Origin: CAVVYV01 sp963752585
GTDB lineage: Bacteria; Actinomycetota; Thermoleophilia; Solirubrobacterales; 70-9
Length of the DNA stretch: 64,000 bases
Direction: 5' to 3'
Assembly (NCBI GenBank): GCA_963752585.1
Contig: CAVVYV010000004.1
Location: forward strand, 496,001 to 560,000
Shown here piece after piece: positions 9,047 to 16,910 of the stretch. The notes below the pieces were generated by a model. It saw only the letters and a list, made by a program, of their open reading frames with translations. It searched no databases and was not told where the DNA came from. How positions within the stretch are numbered: the first letter of the stretch is position 1; every line of letters begins with the position of its first letter. The position numbers and the translations under genes were made by a program.

Positions 9047-9069
9047 AAAGCTTCACTTTCTGAAGCTTT
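9047..9069. promoter_or_regulatory. 9-bp inverted repeat, probable HxlR operator
   Basis: AAAGCTTCA at 9047-9055 and its exact complement TGAAGCTTT at 9061-9069 flank a 5-nt spacer. It is AT-rich against the local base composition and overlaps the -35 region of the downstream regulator. No T-run follows, so it is not a good terminator. Confidence 0.75.
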
Positions 9070-9080
9070 GGCGGTATCCT
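9052..9080 (+). promoter_or_regulatory. promoter of the HxlR gene, leaderless
   Basis: TTCACT (9052-9057) and TATCCT (9075-9080) are 17 bp apart. The GTG start is 7 nt after the -10, so the mRNA should begin at or within a base of the start codon. Confidence 0.6.
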
Positions 9081-9087
9081 CAAAACC

Positions 9088-9429
9088 GTGTTCGATCCTG
9101 AATGTCCGGTCTGCCGCACGGCAGAGGTGATCTCCGGCAAGTGGACGCTCCTGATCATCCGCGACCTCGCCGACTCCTCGCTCCGCTTCTGTGAGCTCGA
9201 GCGCTCGCTGAAGGGGATCAGCCCGCGGACGCTCTCGCTGCGCCTCCGGGCCCTCGAGGAACAGGGGGTCGTCGAGCGGCGCACCTACCCCGAGGTCCCG
9301 CCCCGGGTCGAGTACGCGCTTACCGACAAGGGCGTCGCCCTCGTCCCCCTGATCGAGGACATGCGCTCCTACGGCCGCCGCTGGCTGCCGGAGGAACAGC
9401 GCGAGCCGGTCGCCGCGGCCACCGCCTAG
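9088..9429 (+). CDS. HxlR-family winged-helix regulator
   Basis: 113 residues from GTG 9088. HxlR proteins are small dimeric DNA-binding proteins, many of which sense electrophiles or disulfide stress through a conserved N-terminal Cys. Here the N-terminus carries Cys-Pro-Val-Cys (residues 6 and 9), followed by the family core GKWTLLIIRDL, the recognition-helix region ISPRTLSLRLRALEEQGVVERR, and the wing VEYALTDKG. There is no Shine-Dalgarno sequence; a -10 hexamer 7 nt upstream suggests a leaderless message. The perfect dyad over its own -35 box implies autoregulation. No obvious target gene is adjacent apart from the one downstream. Confidence 0.9.
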   Translation: MFDPECPVCRTAEVISGKWTLLIIRDLADSSLRFCELERSLKGISPRTLSLRLRALEEQGVVERRTYPEVPPRVEYALTDKGVALVPLIEDMRSYGRRWLPEEQREPVAAATA

Positions 9430-9485
9430 CTGCAAGCACTCATTCACGCGCAGGACGCCCCGCCGCCCGGCGGAATCTGCTCTCT

Positions 9486-11186
9486 GTGACGACACTTGAG
9501 AGCACCAGCGAGCGACTCGAGGATGCGCTGCGCCGGTTGGCGGTCGAGGCGGCCGACGTCTTCGAGGATCTGCTGCGGTCCGGGGTGGAGCTTCCCTTCG
9601 ACCTCGAGGCGAGCGAGAGCGAGAGCAGCCCGCTGCCGATGTACTCCTACGCGCCGCTCACCGGCGAGTTCATCGAGCGCAACCTGGCCGAGGTTCGCCG
9701 CCTCGAGGCATTCGTCGAGGTCCGGGAGATCGCCGGCGAGGAGGCCGCGATCGGCTTCATGGTCGGGCTCTGGGACGGGCGAACCGAGTTCGAGATCGCC
9801 GGCGATCGCCTCCACGGGGCGATCCAGGGCGTCCTCTCCAGCATCTCCTCGGAGGAGGGAGAGGGGACCCCGGCGGGGGAGATCATCGTCCCGCTGGTCG
9901 GCTTCCACATGCCCAAGGAGGAGCTCACCCTCGACGGCGTCCGGATCGTCCGCGCCGAGGAGATCGGCGACCTTCCGCTCGATGCGGTCGAGGCGACCCG
10001 CTCGGGCCCGGGGCGGAAGAGCGGCTTCATCGCCCGAGTCAGCTGCGGGGTGGCCGCGGTCGCCCCGGCGGCGGCCGTTGCCGACGACCTTCAGCGTGCG
10101 CTTCGCACCCTTCGGCTCTTCCGCCCGGGCGCCGTCGGGCTTGCCGCCCACGGCTGGGCTCGGCGCGCCGGTGGCTGGGAGCGATTCGGGACCGGCGCCG
10201 GACGCGCCCGCCAGGGCGGATACCGCCTGACCGGCGGCGAGGCGGCCGATCTCGAGCAGTTCGCGAAGGCGTTGACCGAGCGCGGTGCCCGCCTGCCCGC
10301 ACTCGCCTGGGCGGCCTCGCGGTTCGAGCTCGGCGCCGAGCGCGCCTCCCTGATCGAGGCGCTCAGCGACTACCTGCTGGCCCTGCGCGGCCTGCTCGAG
10401 GGAGGGGGGCCCGCCAACACCGCGCTCTCGGCCCGGGTGGCGGCGCTCGCCTGCAGGCCCGCCGAGCGCGAGGCGGGGCGGCTCTGCGTCGAGCGCGCTC
10501 TCGCCCTCGAGCGGAAGCTGATGAGCGGCGCCCGCTACCGCCCGGTCCCCGATGCCTCCCCGCTGGAGGTGATCGCGGAGCTCGAGGAGCTGCTCAGGAG
10601 GCTGCTCAAGGGCCTCGCTACGGGTGAGCTGGGCGGTGACCTGCGGGCGGCGGCGGACGACCGGCTTCTCTCCCACGGCCTAGGCGTCGCCGAGGCGATC
10701 CGGCCCAGCCGCGGCGAGACTGCCGAGTGGCGCCTGCCGGACCTCGCTTCTGGTCAGGAAACGGACGGTCTCGACCTCTCGGTGATCGCCGATGCCCAGG
10801 TCGGCGAGATTGACGTCCGAAGGACCGCCGATGATTCCGAGACGGGGGAAGTTCTGGGAGCAGAGACCAAAGAGACGACGAGGATCATCGTCGACCACGT
10901 CGAACTACCCGAGATCGTGGCCGCTGAGGGCGACCAGCCGAGCACGTCCGAGGACGACCACTCGGGCACCTCCGAGGAGGACCGAGCCGATTGGTTCAGC
11001 GCCGGCGACGGCGAGGTCGAGTGGCCGGCATTCGCCAGCCCCCGCCGCGACCGGAAGGGCAAGCCGAGGCGTGAGCGCGACCGCGCCAAGCACAGCGACA
11101 CCGTCCGCCACCTGTTCCCGGTGCCCGACGCGACCGACTGGGACGTCGGCGAGCTCCGCTACGACTCGAAGCGCGAGAAGGCCTAG
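9486..11186 (+). CDS. large protein of unknown function with a HEPN-like region
   Basis: 566 residues from GTG 9486; I do not recognise a named family overall. The N-terminal ~150 residues are acidic alpha/beta sequence. Residues about 275-350 (from SRFELGAERASLIEALSDYLLALRGLL in two parts to RALALERKLMSG) follow the pattern of ApeA-type HEPN domains, but the usual RxxxxH end reads ERKLMSG, with no His. The C-terminal ~150 residues are highly acidic and Ser/Thr-rich, probably disordered. No toxin or antiviral partner is adjacent: an HxlR regulator lies upstream and ATPases converge from downstream. The HEPN reading is by eye and tentative. Confidence 0.45.
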   Translation: MTTLESTSERLEDALRRLAVEAADVFEDLLRSGVELPFDLEASESESSPLPMYSYAPLTGEFIERNLAEVRRLEAFVEVREIAGEEAAIGFMVGLWDGRTEFEIAGDRLHGAIQGVLSSISSEEGEGTPAGEIIVPLVGFHMPKEELTLDGVRIVRAEEIGDLPLDAVEATRSGPGRKSGFIARVSCGVAAVAPAAAVADDLQRALRTLRLFRPGAVGLAAHGWARRAGGWERFGTGAGRARQGGYRLTGGEAADLEQFAKALTERGARLPALAWAASRFELGAERASLIEALSDYLLALRGLLEGGGPANTALSARVAALACRPAEREAGRLCVERALALERKLMSGARYRPVPDASPLEVIAELEELLRRLLKGLATGELGGDLRAAADDRLLSHGLGVAEAIRPSRGETAEWRLPDLASGQETDGLDLSVIADAQVGEIDVRRTADDSETGEVLGAETKETTRIIVDHVELPEIVAAEGDQPSTSEDDHSGTSEEDRADWFSAGDGEVEWPAFASPRRDRKGKPRRERDRAKHSDTVRHLFPVPDATDWDVGELRYDSKREKA

Positions 11187-11194
11187 CCGGCCTC

Positions 11195-12340
11195 TTATCC
11201 GGCGCCTGAGGCCGCCAGGGCCTCGCGCTGCTGCTCGGTGGCGAACAGGTAGCGGTCGATCTTCAGCAGGCCCTCGAGGTCGTGCACGTCCTCGTCGAGG
11301 TATGGAATCCGGATCACCCGGCGGGCGTTGAGCTCGCGGGCCAGGTGATCGACGTTCCGGGCGTCGCGCTGGGCGAGGGCCTGATAGTCGGCGAAGTTCG
11401 ACGCGACCCGCGCCGCCAGCTCGTCGTCGAGGAGATCGCGGAGGTCGGCCTCGGCCACCTCGCCGGCCTCCGCGTCGGCCTGGTAGTGGACCTTGTTTAC
11501 GATCACCCCGCCCACCGGCAGCTTCGCCTCGACCAGCTTCCGGTGGAAGTAGACGGCCTCGGAGATCGGCTCCCCCTGAGGCCCGCAGACGACCAGGAAG
11601 CAGGTGGCGGGGTCGGCGAGCAGCTCCGAGACCCGCTTGGCGCGCTCCCGGAAGCCGTCGACCATCCCGCTGAAGGCCTGGAGGAACTCGCCGATGTCGG
11701 CGAGCAGGTCGATCCCGACCACCCGCTTCAGGACCCCGAACATCATCGAGCTGCCCTTGCCGACCACCCGGGTGGCGAACCCGGTCGGCTTCATGAACAC
11801 CGCCAGCGAGCGCCCCTCGATGAACTGAGTGAGCCGCTTCGGGGCGTCGAGGAAGTCGAGGGCGTTGCGCGAGGGCGGGGTATCGAGGACGAGGAAGTCG
11901 TAGCGCCCCTCCTGGTGGATCTCGAACAGCTTCTCCATCGCCATGTACTCCTGGGAGCCGGCGAGGGCGTTGGAGATCTGGCGGTAGATCCGGTTCTCGA
12001 GGATTCGGTCGCGGGTCTCGGCGTCCGGCGCGTGCCGGCGGACGACGTCGTCGAAGGTCGCCTTCGCGTCGAGCATCATCGCCCAGAGCTCGCCGCGCAT
12101 CTCGACCCCGGCACGCTCGAAAAGGCGCGGATCAACCCGCCGCGGCTCGTTCACCAGCTCGTCGAGGCCGAGCGAGTCGGCGAGCCGCTTCGCCGGGTCG
12201 ATCGTCAGCACCGCCACCCGCTTGCCGCGGGCGGCGAGGCCGGCGGCGAGCGCCGCCGAGGTGGTCGTCTTCCCGACCCCGCCCGAGCCGGCGCAGATGC
12301 AGATGCTGCGGTCCTCGAGGATCTCGGCGACGTTAGCCAT
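11195..12340 (-). CDS. Get3/ArsA-family ATPase, downstream partner of a pair
   Basis: 381 residues; start ATG at 12340 overlaps the previous gene's stop (TGATG). Signatures of the SIMIBI ATPase class: P-loop GSGGVGKTT (residues 18-26), switch I-like TIDPAKRLADSLG, and the DTPPSRNALDFLD block after strand 5. Family members are anion pumps (ArsA) or tail-anchored-protein chaperones (Get3); bacterial pairs such as Mycobacterium tuberculosis Rv3679-Rv3680 work as a complex. The CxxC pair of eukaryotic Get3 and the metal-binding Cys of ArsA are absent, so an arsenite role is unlikely. An overlapping long open frame to 13711 is a shadow of the partner gene. Confidence 0.88.
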   Translation of the reverse strand: MANVAEILEDRSICICAGSGGVGKTTTSAALAAGLAARGKRVAVLTIDPAKRLADSLGLDELVNEPRRVDPRLFERAGVEMRGELWAMMLDAKATFDDVVRRHAPDAETRDRILENRIYRQISNALAGSQEYMAMEKLFEIHQEGRYDFLVLDTPPSRNALDFLDAPKRLTQFIEGRSLAVFMKPTGFATRVVGKGSSMMFGVLKRVVGIDLLADIGEFLQAFSGMVDGFRERAKRVSELLADPATCFLVVCGPQGEPISEAVYFHRKLVEAKLPVGGVIVNKVHYQADAEAGEVAEADLRDLLDDELAARVASNFADYQALAQRDARNVDHLARELNARRVIRIPYLDEDVHDLEGLLKIDRYLFATEQQREALAASGAG

Positions 12341-13260
12341 CAGGTCAGGCCGGCGGCGAGCTGCTCGAGCTCGGGGACGTCGAGGGTGGGCTTGAAGATG
12401 AAGGGCAGCGTCCTCACCGGGCTGCTCACCCGCCGCTTCAGCCGCTGGAGCTGGGCCCGGTGGGAGCGGGCGCGGCGGTGCTCGGAGAGGGCGGCGCGGA
12501 TCGCCGCCCGCCCGGGGCCGTCGCTGTCGTCGAGGGCTCGCTCGAGGCTGGCGGTCTCGCCCTTGCTGAACCGCTCGGGGTACATCGCGTTCATGTAGAC
12601 GCGGTCGACCGCCATCCCGACCTCGTGGCTGAGCTGGCCCTCGAGCGAGGCCGACTCGTTCACCGGCATCTCCTCGGGGAGCGCGACGATCGCCACCCCG
12701 GTCGTCTCGTGCTGGGTGATGAAGCGGTCGAGCTCCTTCGCCTGCGAGTGGACCGGGCCGACCCGGGCGATCCCGGCGAAGGTGCGCGGGGTCTGCAGAA
12801 AGCCGATCCCGTGGCCGGTCGCCGGCGCGTCCACGATCACGAGGTCGTAGCCGCTCGCCTTCTTCACCTTCCGGTCGGCCTGGGCGAGCTCCCAGATCTT
12901 CCCGATCGTCACCAGCTCCTTCAGCCCGGGGGTGGCCGCCGCCAGGTAGTTGAAGAGCTTCGAGCGGACCAGCAGGTCGCGCATCGCCCGCACCTTCAGC
13001 TGGAGCAGCAGGTACTCGCGGAGAGACTCGTCGGGGTCGATCGAGATCGCCCACAGGTCGGGCGCTACCTCGACCTCGTTGAAGCCCACCGTTGCTTTCT
13101 TGAAGGCCCGCGAGGCGGTCTCCTGGGAGGAGACCTCGCAGACGATCGTCCGCTTGCCCCGCGCAGCGGCCGCCAATCCGAGCGCCAGGGAGATCGTCGA
13201 CTTGCCGACACCGCCCTTTCCGGTCACGAATAGCAGCCGCTTGTCGAATAGGTCCGACAC
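12340..13260 (-). CDS. Get3/ArsA-family ATPase, upstream partner of a pair
   Basis: About 306 residues from GTG 13260. It has the deviant Walker A GKGGVGKS (residues 14-21), a 'CEVSSQETASRAF' switch region, and a VDAPATGHG motif in place of DTPPS. The last matches the shorter subunit of actinobacterial Get3-like pairs. It is co-transcribed with and overlaps the next ATPase by one base. A frame open to 13854 exists upstream, but it runs through unrelated GC-rich sequence and the divergent ParA promoter region; GTG 13260 sits directly before the conserved DKRLLFVTGKGG. A heterodimeric ATPase handling membrane-protein targeting or envelope stress is the likeliest role, by homology only. Confidence 0.87.
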   Translation of the reverse strand: MSDLFDKRLLFVTGKGGVGKSTISLALGLAAAARGKRTIVCEVSSQETASRAFKKATVGFNEVEVAPDLWAISIDPDESLREYLLLQLKVRAMRDLLVRSKLFNYLAAATPGLKELVTIGKIWELAQADRKVKKASGYDLVIVDAPATGHGIGFLQTPRTFAGIARVGPVHSQAKELDRFITQHETTGVAIVALPEEMPVNESASLEGQLSHEVGMAVDRVYMNAMYPERFSKGETASLERALDDSDGPGRAAIRAALSEHRRARSHRAQLQRLKRRVSSPVRTLPFIFKPTLDVPELEQLAAGLT

Positions 13261-13387
13261 GCCCGGGAGGATTCTCCCAACACCAGGCAGGAAACAGGGC
13301 CTCGCCTGCGAAATAGCCCGCTGATGGCCATATTGCGACGCAACAAGGGAGCGCCAGACGCGTCCGAGAGCGGACGTATGCGGGCCG

Positions 13388-14269
13388 ATGACGTCCTCGG
13401 GCCGAAGCGCGCGAGCAACGACGAGCAGGCCAAGTCCGAGCAGGGCGGGTCCGAGCAGCCCGAGAACGGAGCAGGACGCGGGCAAGCAGGACGAGACGGC
13501 CAAGAAGACCGGGTCGGCCAAGGTGATCGCCTTCGCGAACCAGAAGGGCGGGGTGGCGAAGACCACCACCGCGCTCAACCTCGCGGTCGCATTCAAGGAG
13601 TCCGGCCACCGGGTGCTGGCGGTGGACATGGACCCGCAGGGGAACCTGACGATGAGCCAGGGCGTCGACCCCGACAAGGTCGAGAAGAGCATGTTCGACG
13701 TCCTCGTCCACCGGATGCCGATCAGGGAGGTGATCGTCGAGAAGGAGATCGACGTCGCCGTCGCCTCAATCGACCTCGCCGGCGCCGAGATCGCGATGAG
13801 CGCCCAGATCGGCCGCGAGCGCGCCCTCCAGAAGGCCCTCGACGAGATCCGCAACGACTACGACTTCGTCTGCATCGACACCCCGCCGAGCCTCGGGCTG
13901 CTGACCGTGAACGCCCTCACCGCCGCGAACAAGGTGATCGTCCCGGTCCAGTGCGAGTACCTCTCGATGCGCGGGCTGGTCCAGCTTCAGAACACCCTTC
14001 AGATGATCCGCGAGAACCTCAACCCGGGGGTCGAGATCGAGGGGATCCTGCCGACGATGCTCGACTCGCGCACCGTCCACGCCAAGGAGGCGGTGGAGAT
14101 CCTCGAGGAGAACTTCGGAGACCTCGTCTTCGAGTCGCGGATCCGCAAGGCGATCAAGTTCGCCGAGGCGCCGGTCCGCGGCACCTCGGTGCTCAAGTAC
14201 GACCCGAAGAGCAAGGCTGCCAAGGCCTACCGTGACCTCGCTCAGGAGGTCCTCACCCATGGCTCGTAA
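13388..14269 (+). CDS. ParA/Soj-family ATPase coupled to FtsZ
   Basis: 293 residues. An N-terminal ~43-residue basic, Ser/Pro-rich tail precedes the ParA core. Core motifs: deviant Walker A KGGVAKTT (53-60), AVDMDPQGNLT, DTPPSLGLLTVNAL and the DNA-binding/dimer region QCEYLSMRGLVQL. ParA ATPases cycle on the nucleoid and position plasmids, chromosomes, carboxysomes or division proteins. No parB lies nearby. The last 26 nt contain a perfect AGGAGGT (14244-14250) for the downstream FtsZ, whose ATG lies 11 bp inside this gene. Start ATG 13388 is the first after the divergent ATPase promoter; an ATG at 13324 is in another frame. Confidence 0.88.
   Translation: MTSSGRSARATTSRPSPSRAGPSSPRTEQDAGKQDETAKKTGSAKVIAFANQKGGVAKTTTALNLAVAFKESGHRVLAVDMDPQGNLTMSQGVDPDKVEKSMFDVLVHRMPIREVIVEKEIDVAVASIDLAGAEIAMSAQIGRERALQKALDEIRNDYDFVCIDTPPSLGLLTVNALTAANKVIVPVQCEYLSMRGLVQLQNTLQMIRENLNPGVEIEGILPTMLDSRTVHAKEAVEILEENFGDLVFESRIRKAIKFAEAPVRGTSVLKYDPKSKAAKAYRDLAQEVLTHGS
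14244..14250 (+). promoter_or_regulatory. Shine-Dalgarno of ftsZ-like gene inside parA
   Basis: AGGAGGT lies 8 nt before ATG 14259. It fixes that ATG as the start instead of the upstream in-frame GTG 14232, and couples FtsZ translation to ParA. Confidence 0.85.
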
Positions 14270-15986
14270 GCGGGCCAGCATGCGCGAGGGCCCCCTCGCC
14301 GATCTCTTCCGCTCCACCGACGAGTCGCTGGAGGACGCCGAGATCCAGGTGAAGGCGACCCGCGGCGGAGCGACCCAGGTCGAGGTCGCGGTCGAGGAGC
14401 CCGAGGCCGAGGCGACGGAGAAGGTCGAGGAGCCGCAGCAGGAGGTCCCCGGGCCCGAGCCGGTCCCGGAGCCGACCCCCGAGCCGGTCCCCGAGCCGAT
14501 CCCGGACCCGGTCCCGAACCCGGAGCCGATTCGCCATCCCGACACGGAGGGCTTCGTCGAGCCCGCCACCGACCCGGCGATCAAGGAGATCGAGAAGCGC
14601 GAGAAGCCCAAGAAGCGCGCCTACAAGGTCGTGGAGAAGGCGGGACCCGAGCACGAGGGCCTCGAGCGCCTGATGGGCGGCAGCGAGGACGTCGAGGTCC
14701 GCCCGGCCTTCGGCCGCGACGAGCCGCAGACCGCCCGGACCGCGACCGTTCCCCGGACCCACCAGGCGGTGCTCCGCGTAGTCGGAGTCGGTGGCGCGGG
14801 CGTCAACGCGGTCAACCGGATGGTCGAGGCCCAGCTCCCCGGGGTCGAGTTCGTCGCGATCAACACCGACCTTCAGTCACTTCAGAACTCGAACGCCGAC
14901 GTCACCCTCCACATCGGCTCCGAGCTCACCCGGGGCCTCGGCTCCGGCTCGGACCCGCGGGTCGGGTACAGCGCGGCCTTCGAGGAGCAGGACAAGATCA
15001 AGGAGCTGCTGAAGGGCTCGGACATGGTCTTCCTCGCCGCCGGCGCGGGCGGTGGCACCGGAACCGGCGCTGCGCCGGTGGTCGCGAAGCTCGCCCGCGA
15101 TGTCGGCGCGCTCACGGTCGCCGCCGTCACCAAGCCGTTCAGCTTCGAGGGCGCCCGCCGCGCCGCTCAGGCCGAGGAGGGGATCGCCGCGCTCGGGTCC
15201 GAGGTCGACACGCTGATCGTGATCCCGAACGAGCGCCTCCTCCAGATCCTCGAGCGCCGCACCTCGATCACCGACGCCTTCCGGGTCGCCGACGACGTCC
15301 TTCGCCAGGCGGTCCAGGGGATCTCGGACCTGGTGATGCTGCCCGGCCTGATCAACCTCGACTTCGCCGACGTCCGGACGACGATGATCGAGTCGGGCGA
15401 CGCGATCCTCGGGATCGGCATGGGGGCGGGGGAGCACCGAGCGCTCCTCGCCGCCGAGAAGGCGGTGAACTCGCCGCTTCTCGACACCTCGGTCGAGGGG
15501 GCGCACTCGCTCCTGCTCTCGATCACCGGGGGCCCCGACCTCTCCCTGATCGAGGCGAGCGAGGCGGCCAACATCGTCCAGGAGGCGGCCCACCCCGACG
15601 CCAACATCATCTTCGGCGCCAGCATCGACGAGGACATGGCGGAGGAGGTCTGGATCACGGTGATCGCCACCCGGTTCGAGACCGCCTACGCCAACCGGCA
15701 CCGGCGCGGCCGTGATGACGCCCCCCGGGAGCCCCGCCGCCGCGACCGCGACGAGTTTCGCACCGGCGCGGAGCGCGCCGGCGGCGATCGTGACCGGAGC
15801 CGCTACGGCGACCCGGTCGGCGACTGGCGCGCCAGCGCCGCCGGCCCGGTCCGCAAGAACCTGAGTGCTGCGGAGCTTTACGGCGACGGGTCAAAGGGCC
15901 GCGGCAAGGACCGCCGGCCGGCCGAGCCGGGCGCCGGGCGCCGCGGCCGGGAGCTCGACGTGCCCGAGTTCATCCCCGGGCACTAA
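14259..15986 (+). CDS. ftsZ: FtsZ-family GTPase with long N-terminal extension
   Basis: 575 residues. Residues 1-20 form a conserved-looking basic motif (KRASMREGPLADLF); 30-110 are acidic and then Pro-Glu/Val repeats; 111-165 are Lys/Glu-rich; and the FtsZ core starts at about 168 (AVLRVVGVGGAGVNAVNRM). GTP-binding signature GGGTGTG is at 264-270, the catalytic T7 loop reads INLDFADVRTTM, and the C-terminus ends ELDVPEFIPGH, the peptide that binds FtsA/SepF-type partners. So it should polymerise at midcell. No dcw-cluster genes flank it; it is instead overlapped with a ParA gene. It may be a second FtsZ or a relocated only copy. Most FtsZ proteins have under 15 residues before the core, so the extension is the notable point. 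Confidence 0.92.
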   Translation: MARKRASMREGPLADLFRSTDESLEDAEIQVKATRGGATQVEVAVEEPEAEATEKVEEPQQEVPGPEPVPEPTPEPVPEPIPDPVPNPEPIRHPDTEGFVEPATDPAIKEIEKREKPKKRAYKVVEKAGPEHEGLERLMGGSEDVEVRPAFGRDEPQTARTATVPRTHQAVLRVVGVGGAGVNAVNRMVEAQLPGVEFVAINTDLQSLQNSNADVTLHIGSELTRGLGSGSDPRVGYSAAFEEQDKIKELLKGSDMVFLAAGAGGGTGTGAAPVVAKLARDVGALTVAAVTKPFSFEGARRAAQAEEGIAALGSEVDTLIVIPNERLLQILERRTSITDAFRVADDVLRQAVQGISDLVMLPGLINLDFADVRTTMIESGDAILGIGMGAGEHRALLAAEKAVNSPLLDTSVEGAHSLLLSITGGPDLSLIEASEAANIVQEAAHPDANIIFGASIDEDMAEEVWITVIATRFETAYANRHRRGRDDAPREPRRRDRDEFRTGAERAGGDRDRSRYGDPVGDWRASAAGPVRKNLSAAELYGDGSKGRGKDRRPAEPGAGRRGRELDVPEFIPGH

Positions 15987-16149
15987 CCAGAAGCCGCTCC
16001 TCAGGCACCGAGCCGCTGTAAATCGCGGCGAACTACTGAGGCTCCTTCGGTGATTGCTGCGGATGCCGCGACCCCGTTGCGTGGGCGAGACTCGTCCGGT
16101 GCCGTCTGAGGGCGGCTGAGGGCGCCTGCAAGCAACTGAAGGGAGAAGG

Positions 16150-16779
16150 ATGGGTATCAACGGACTCGCCACCGGGGCGAACCGGAAGGTCGCTCTGATG
16201 CTGGCCGCGGCGCTCACCGTCGCGCTCGCGATCAGCCTCGGCACCGTCGCCGAGTCGTCCGCTGGCGGCCCCGAGGCCGTCGCGGCGAAGAAGAAGAAGT
16301 GCAAGAAGAAGGGCAAAAAGTCGGCCGTCGACCGCGAAGAAGTGCAAGAAGAAGACGGTGACGCCGGTCCAGAGCGCTCCCACAGCGGGCCCGCCGGCCC
16401 CCAGGCCGCCGGGTGCGGGTTGAGATCAACTGGTCGACGGCCGCCGATATCGACGTGCACGCGTGGTCCGGTGGATTGCACGATGGCTTGGAACGAGGTC
16501 TTCGTCGCAAACGAGGCCCAGATCTCCAACACCACCGGTACGAGCCGGCCGCGAGAGGCCGTGAGCGGATCCTGACAACACCGATCCGAGCAGCCGTGGG
16601 CTCACCTTTGGCGATCTGCTATACGCCGATGTCGACGCGGGGCCGACGGATATCTCACGGATGCGCAGCGTGTTCATGCGAACGGGACCGTCTCCAACGA
16701 CGTCATTCCCGACGCCGAGATTGGCGACGCGTTCGTCAACACCGACCAGGAAGGCGGTCCGCGAGAGCCCGACTGGTAG
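16150..16779 (+). pseudogene. secreted protein gene broken by several frameshifts
   Basis: Good start: GAAGGGAGAAGG before ATG 16150, then a signal peptide (NRKVALMLAAALTVALAISLG) and a Lys/Cys tract (KKKKCKKKGKK). The coding signal then hops frames: frame 2 from about 16334 gives AKKCKKKTVTPVQSAP; frame 0 from about 16413 gives VRVEINWSTAADIDVHAWSG; frame 1 near 16495 gives NEVFVANEAQISNTTG; frame 2 from 16574 gives DNTDPSSRGLTFGDLLYADVD; and frame 1 from 16648 gives YLTDAQRVHANGTVSNDVIP up to TAG 16777. Joined, these read as one secreted protein of about 205 residues. Either a decaying gene or a run of sequence errors. The 163 bp before it hold no other gene. Confidence 0.7.
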
Positions 16780-16847
16780 TCGGTGCCCGTACGGTCTATC
16801 TGATCCGACGGAAATGGGGCGTCCACTAGAGACGCACCCGAAACGTA

Positions 16848-16877
16848 GAGACCGGCCGGCGAAAGCCGGCCGGTCTC
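16848..16877 (+). terminator. perfect 13-bp hairpin with GAAA loop
   Basis: GAGACCGGCCGGC (16848-16860), loop GAAA, and the exact complement to 16877, followed by GTTCT. A strong stem but a weak U-tract. It separates the broken secreted-protein gene from the peptidase downstream. Confidence 0.85.
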
Positions 16878-16897
16878 GTTCTGGGCCCGGCGCCGCT

Positions 16898-16903
16898 TAG
16901 GCT
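16898..16903 (+). promoter_or_regulatory. -10 hexamer, leaderless start of the gamma-glutamyltransferase gene
   Basis: TAGGCT lies 7 nt before ATG 16911 and there is no Shine-Dalgarno sequence. Confidence 0.5.
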
Positions 16904-16910
16904 GCTCGAC

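Noticed and set aside
9047..9069. Rho-independent terminator for the secreted-protein gene
   Set aside because: AT-rich stem without a following T-run on either strand, and it overlaps a promoter; an operator fits better.
11195..13711. 838-residue minus-strand frame covering both Get3-like genes
   Set aside because: Only its last 381 residues are a conserved protein; the rest is out-of-frame reading of the partner gene at 12340-13260.
15987..16149. Riboswitch in the leader of the broken secreted-protein gene
   Set aside because: CCGC/GCGG pairing near 16012-16030 is visible, but no conserved aptamer sequence such as that of ydaO-type motifs could be recognised.
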